Assembly: GCF_001663175.1 (NCBI RefSeq)
Contig: NZ_CP016033.1
Coordinates: 930,001 to 994,000, forward strand
From: Erythrobacter neustonensis
GTDB lineage: Bacteria; Pseudomonadota; Alphaproteobacteria; Sphingomonadales; Sphingomonadaceae
Direction of reading: 5' to 3'
DNA: 64,000 bases
The first letter of the stretch is position 1, and each line of letters begins with the position of its first letter. This document shows positions 60,802 to 64,000 of the stretch, piece after piece. The notes under the pieces were generated by a model. That model had not been told where the DNA came from, did not search any database, and saw only the letters and a list, made by a program, of their open reading frames with translations. A program made the position numbers and the translations under genes.

Positions 60802-62094
60802 TCAGGCCGGCGTCACCTTGAGCGGCAAGGTCTTCAATCCGCCGACAAATGTGCTGCTTGCCCGCGCCGCTTCGCCCGCCGGTTCCACCGCCGCGACCCG
60901 GTCGAGGATCGCTTCGAACAGGATCTTCATCTCCAGCCGCGCCAGATGCAGGCCGAGGCACTGGTGCGCGCCCGCGCCGAACGCAAGGTGGCGGTTGGGC
61001 GAGCGGGCGGCATCGAAGCGGCGCGGATCGGGGAATTGCGCAGGGTCGTGGTTCGCCGCGACATAGTTGATCATCAGCCAGTCACCCTTGGCGATCTTCT
61101 GCCCGCCAATCTCGCAGTCTTCGGCGGCGGTGCGCATGAAGTGCTGCACCGGGCTGGTCCAGCGGATCGCTTCCTCGACAATGCCGGGGAGCAGCGAGCG
61201 GTCGGCGCGCACGCGGGCATATTGTTCGGGATCGCGCGCCAGCGCCTGCATCGCGCCTGCGGTGCTGGCGCTGGTGGTGTCGTGCCCGGCGGTGGCGACG
61301 ATGATGTAATAGCCCGCCATGTCGCGCGGCGGCAGCGGCTCGCCATCCACCGTCGCGTTGGCGATGACGCTGGCGACATCATCGGTGGGATGCTTGCGGC
61401 GGTCCTCGGCGATTCCCGCGAAATAATCCTCGAAGGTCTTCACCGCGCCCGCGACGATCTGGACGACCTGTTCGGGGGTCATCTGATCCATGCCGGTGCC
61501 GGACAGATCCTTGTCCTGTCCGCCGAACAATTGCTGGGTGAGCATCTGCATCCGGAACTCGTCTTCCGGCGGCACGCCGAGGATCTGCATGACGACGCGC
61601 AAGGGATAGGGGCCCGAGACCTCTTTCACAAAGTCCACCTCTGGCCCCTGCGCGATCATCCGGTCGACCGTGGCCGCTGCCAGCGTGCGCAGCTCGCCTT
61701 CGAGCTTGGCGAGGTTGCGCGGCATGAACCATTCCTGCGTCAGCTTGCGGTACTTGGGGTGGATCGGCGCGTCGAACACCACCAGCGAATCGACCAGCAT
61801 GTTCGACCCCGTCGCCGCGCGGCTGAATTCGATCGCCTGATTGAAGCTGAAGACGACGGGCCTGGGATTGTTGAGGAAGGCGGCATTGTCCTTCGAAATC
61901 CGCATCACGTCGTCATAACGTGTGACCAGCCAGAAGGGATCGAACAGGCCGGGCGTATCGGGCTGCACCCGCGCCACCGGGGTTGCCGCGCGGATCTGAT
62001 CGAAAGTGTCGAGCAGCCCGTCCCACTCGGCATAGGCGTGCGGATCGATCACCCGCCGCGCCAGATCGCCCGAAAGCATGGCGGGCGCGGTCAT
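60802..62094 (-). CDS. Cytochrome P450 (bacterial class I type)
   Basis: 430 residues. The I-helix motif A-G-H-D-T-T-S (near 262-268), the E-x-x-R motif E-E-A-I-R-W (near 300-305), and the haem-binding loop F-G-A-G-A-H-Q-C-L-G (Cys about 379) are all present, so it should be active. Soluble monooxygenase; electrons would come from a ferredoxin and reductase not seen nearby. The stop region of the acyl-CoA synthetase overlaps its start by four bases, so they are co-translated. The likely substrate is an acyl, terpenoid or steroid compound, which is inference. Confidence 0.95.
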   Translation of the reverse strand: MTAPAMLSGDLARRVIDPHAYAEWDGLLDTFDQIRAATPVARVQPDTPGLFDPFWLVTRYDDVMRISKDNAAFLNNPRPVVFSFNQAIEFSRAATGSNMLVDSLVVFDAPIHPKYRKLTQEWFMPRNLAKLEGELRTLAAATVDRMIAQGPEVDFVKEVSGPYPLRVVMQILGVPPEDEFRMQMLTQQLFGGQDKDLSGTGMDQMTPEQVVQIVAGAVKTFEDYFAGIAEDRRKHPTDDVASVIANATVDGEPLPPRDMAGYYIIVATAGHDTTSASTAGAMQALARDPEQYARVRADRSLLPGIVEEAIRWTSPVQHFMRTAAEDCEIGGQKIAKGDWLMINYVAANHDPAQFPDPRRFDAARSPNRHLAFGAGAHQCLGLHLARLEMKILFEAILDRVAAVEPAGEAARASSTFVGGLKTLPLKVTPA

Positions 62095-63638
62095 TCTGCC
62101 GCTTCCTTGGCACGGGCGGCGAATTCGTCGCGCAATTCGCGCTTGTAGAGCTTGCCGTTCGCCTCACGCGGGAGATCGGGGCGGAAATCAAAGAGCTTGG
62201 GCATCTTGATCTTGGACAGGCTGGCGCTGAGGAAATCGCGCAGTTCCGCCTCAAGCCCCGGCCCGGCATCTGCCATGTCGCGCGGCTGCACCACCGCGAC
62301 CACCTTCTCACCAAGGTCGGGGCAGGGCGCGCCGATCACCGCAGCGTCCATCACCTTGGGATGGGTGACGAGCAGGTTCTCGATCTCCTGCGGGTAGATG
62401 TTGACGCCGCCACTGATGATCATGTGGCTCTTGCGGTCGGTCAGGAACAGGAAGCCGTCCTTGTCGAGATGCCCGATATCGCCCAGCGTCATCCAGCCCT
62501 TGGGGTGCATCGCCTCGGCGGTCTTGGCGGCATCGTTGTGATAGGTGGGCAGCAGCGCGTTCTCGAAATAGATCAAGCCGTCCTCGTCCGGGCCAAGCTC
62601 CGCGCCATCGGGCCCGCAGACATGCACCGTGCCGTAGATCGCACGGCCGACGCTGCCGGGGTGGGTGAGCCAGTCGCCGCTGCGGATCAGCGTCATCCCG
62701 ATCCCTTCGCTGCCCGCGTAATATTCGTTCACGATCTCGCCCCACCAGCCGATCATCTCCTGCTTGATCGGGACAGGGCAGGGCGCGGCGGCGTGGAGTG
62801 CGCGCTGGTGGCTGGAAAGATCATATTTCGTGCGGATCGCGGGGTCGAGTTTCAGGAAGCGGACGAAATGGGTCGGCACCCACTGGCTGTCGGTGACGTG
62901 GTATTTCTCGATCGCGGCGAGCGCCTCTTCGGGATCGAACCGCTCCATCATCACTACCGTCCCGCCCAGCCGGTGCACGACCGAGGACCAGCCGATCGGT
63001 GCCGCGTGATACAGCGGGGCGGGCGAGAGATAGACCATCGACCCGTCGGTCGGCATGCCTGCGCCCATGACCGCGAGCCCGACCAGCGGCACGGTCGCCT
63101 GCGGATCGGGGTCTTCGGGCGGCGCGGGGCGGATGCCCTTGGGGCGGCCCGTGGTGCCGCTGGAATAGAGCATCACCATCCCCGCGCTCTGATCGGGGAT
63201 CGGTTCTGCCGATTGCGCGCCGAGCGCAGCGGCAAAATCTTCGGCGTCGCCCGAATCCATCACCAGCACGTCGAGGCCGGGGCATTCGGCGCGAATCGCA
63301 TCCAGCATTCCGGTGAAATAGCCGCTGGTGATCAGCAGCCGGGCCTCGGCATCGCGGATGATATAGGCCGCCTCGGGCGCGGTCAGGCGGCTGGAGATCG
63401 GCACCAGCATCGTGCCGGCGCGCTGCGATCCCCAGATCAGCGTGTAATATTCGATCCGGTTTTCGAGCAGCACCGCAAAGGCATCGCCCGCACCGATCCC
63501 GCGGGCGCGCAAAAGCTGGGCAAAGCGGTTCGCCGCGGCATCCATTTCGCCGTAGGTCATCTGCTTGCCCGACCCGGTCATGATCACCGCCGGGTGATCG
63601 GGACGGGACGCCGCGTGCGCGATCGGATGCATGGCCAT
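62091..63638 (-). CDS. Acyl-CoA synthetase (AMP-forming)
   Basis: 515 residues. The start M-A-M-H-P-I follows GGGAGAGA, seven residues after another in-frame ATG. The AMP-binding motif Y-S-S-G-T-T-G-R-P-K-G (near 159-169), Y-Y-A-G-S-E-G (near 295-301) and the adenylation motif L-T-D-R-K-S-H-M-I-I-S-G-G-V-N-I-Y-P-Q-E-I-E (split: D-R-K-S near 407) are typical of the ANL superfamily. Activates a carboxylic acid to its CoA thioester. Coupled to the P450, suggesting joint catabolism or modification of one substrate. Confidence 0.93.
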   Translation of the reverse strand: MAMHPIAHAASRPDHPAVIMTGSGKQMTYGEMDAAANRFAQLLRARGIGAGDAFAVLLENRIEYYTLIWGSQRAGTMLVPISSRLTAPEAAYIIRDAEARLLITSGYFTGMLDAIRAECPGLDVLVMDSGDAEDFAAALGAQSAEPIPDQSAGMVMLYSSGTTGRPKGIRPAPPEDPDPQATVPLVGLAVMGAGMPTDGSMVYLSPAPLYHAAPIGWSSVVHRLGGTVVMMERFDPEEALAAIEKYHVTDSQWVPTHFVRFLKLDPAIRTKYDLSSHQRALHAAAPCPVPIKQEMIGWWGEIVNEYYAGSEGIGMTLIRSGDWLTHPGSVGRAIYGTVHVCGPDGAELGPDEDGLIYFENALLPTYHNDAAKTAEAMHPKGWMTLGDIGHLDKDGFLFLTDRKSHMIISGGVNIYPQEIENLLVTHPKVMDAAVIGAPCPDLGEKVVAVVQPRDMADAGPGLEAELRDFLSASLSKIKMPKLFDFRPDLPREANGKLYKRELRDEFAARAKEAAE

Positions 63639-63805
63639 GATTTCTCTCCCCAGCGGCATCGTCTGCCAAGGCAGCGTGCCGACATCTCTCTCGGGAGAAA
63701 ATCTAGCGGGGAAGGGAACGCCCGCAAGCGAAAAGCGTATGCGAAGTGCTACCGAAAATGCGGTTCGGCGGGGCGCAGGGCACGGTCACGCGGACGGGGC
63801 GCAAG

Positions 63806-63833
63806 AAAAAAGGCGGCGGGATAACCCGCCGCC
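63806..63833 (-). terminator. Rho-independent terminator for the gene entering from the right
   Basis: GGCGGCGGG-ATAA-CCCGCCGCC, a perfect nine-pair stem; on the minus strand it is followed by TTTTTT (63811-63806). Confidence 0.88.
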
Positions 63834-63901
63834 CATGTTCGGACACCCTCTCCAATGTCCGGCCCGTTTGCACGGGCAAACTCGTGGCTTTCAGCCTGGG
63901 C

Positions 63902-64000
63902 TCAATCGCCGCCTTGGCCGGTCAGCTTCGCATCGCGGGCGTAGGCCAGCTGTGCTTCGCTCTCCACCATATACGGAATCGGATTGACTGCAACCCCATC
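63902..64000 (-). CDS. C-terminal end of an unidentified gene (cut by right edge)
   Basis: 32 codons of a leftward reading frame are visible, ending in A-Q-L-A-Y-A-R-D-A-K-L-T-G-Q-G-G-D and a TGA, 69 bp before the terminator. The piece is too short for identification. The orderly stop-terminator arrangement supports a real gene. Confidence 0.6.
   Translation of the reverse strand, partial: DGVAVNPIPYMVESEAQLAYARDAKLTGQGGD

Noticed and set aside
61983..63824. 613-codon plus-strand open frame
   Set aside because: Antisense to the P450 start and the acyl-CoA synthetase.

Overview
The window is high-GC chromosomal DNA of an alphaproteobacterium, most likely order Sphingomonadales and probably family Erythrobacteraceae. 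That placement rests on gene order and protein style (hemE/ppsR/maf/aroE/coaE/dnaQ block, mnmE-mnmG-rsmG-parA-parB block, pcm-tolC-PopZ-like block, ThiS-ThiG fusion, UrcA-family protein, BLUF photoreceptors). It is inference and was not checked by database search. The content is mostly core housekeeping; no prophage, insertion sequence, CRISPR array, rRNA or tRNA gene was recognised.

The centre of the window looks like the chromosome replication origin. A gene-free stretch of about 312 bp between hemE (leftward) and ppsR (rightward), the position of the origin in Caulobacter and relatives, has an A-rich tract and at least six degenerate DnaA-box-like 9-mers. Most genes between it and 18 kb run left, and the maf-aroE-coaE-dnaQ-hpf-ptsN run goes right. 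On the left lies a complete chromosome segregation module: parA, parB and eight parS-type 16-mers (TGTTTCACGTGAAACA or one mismatch) within 5 kb, five of them inside protein-coding genes. A ninth perfect copy sits 26 kb away on the other arm inside a small ribbon-helix-helix gene. A PopZ/DUF2497-family gene, whose relatives anchor ParB-parS at the cell pole, is at 41.4-41.9 kb.

Layout. 0-6 kb, leftward: SpeE-like membrane protein (cut by the edge), two GNAT acetyltransferases, hemB, and an M23 peptidase with its own start. 6-18 kb: SUV3-like RNA helicase with an S4 protein, ferredoxin, CarD regulator, two lipoproteins, Sua5-type TsaC, acyl-CoA dehydrogenase, DUF815 ATPase, a sugar-dehydrogenase-like beta-propeller, free methionine sulfoxide reductase, a glycine-zipper protein. 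18-25 kb: parB-parA-rsmG-mnmG-mnmE-DUF6489, then rightward a dienelactone hydrolase and a SnoaL-like protein. 25.5-29.5 kb, leftward: two BLUF blue-light sensors, rho, hemJ, hemE. 29.5-36.3 kb, rightward: ppsR, maf, aroE, coaE, dnaQ, hpf, ptsN, thioesterase, DUF1491, cell wall hydrolase. 36-44 kb, leftward: xthA, an A-type Fe-S carrier, a frameshifted CBS-pair gene, a thioredoxin-like ferredoxin, S9 peptidase, PopZ-like, tolC, pcm. 44-51 kb: fumC, a LytS/LytTR two-component pair, UrcA-family protein, lipid kinase, metallophosphoesterase. 51-58 kb: rpsI-rplM, ctaA, MerC-like protein, thiSG, two small unknowns, murA, galU. 58-64 kb, leftward: yqiJ-yqiK-like flotillin pair, cytochrome P450 with an acyl-CoA synthetase, and the tail of one more gene.

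Themes. Haem synthesis recurs (hemB, hemE, hemJ, ctaA), and the two light sensors lie beside hemJ-hemE, which suits a lineage with aerobic anoxygenic phototrophs. Translation and tRNA quality (mnmE, mnmG, rsmG, tsaC, rpsI, rplM, hpf) and envelope biogenesis (murA, galU, M23, cell wall hydrolase, tolC) fill most of the rest. Many neighbours overlap by 4 bp (ATGA/GTGA), indicating tight operons. Apart from the origin region no gene-free stretch exceeds 300 bp. The nearest are the 275-bp fdxA-carD gap (promoter and possible structured leader) and the roughly 200-bp gaps at 22.6, 38.6, 44.1 and 48.4 kb.
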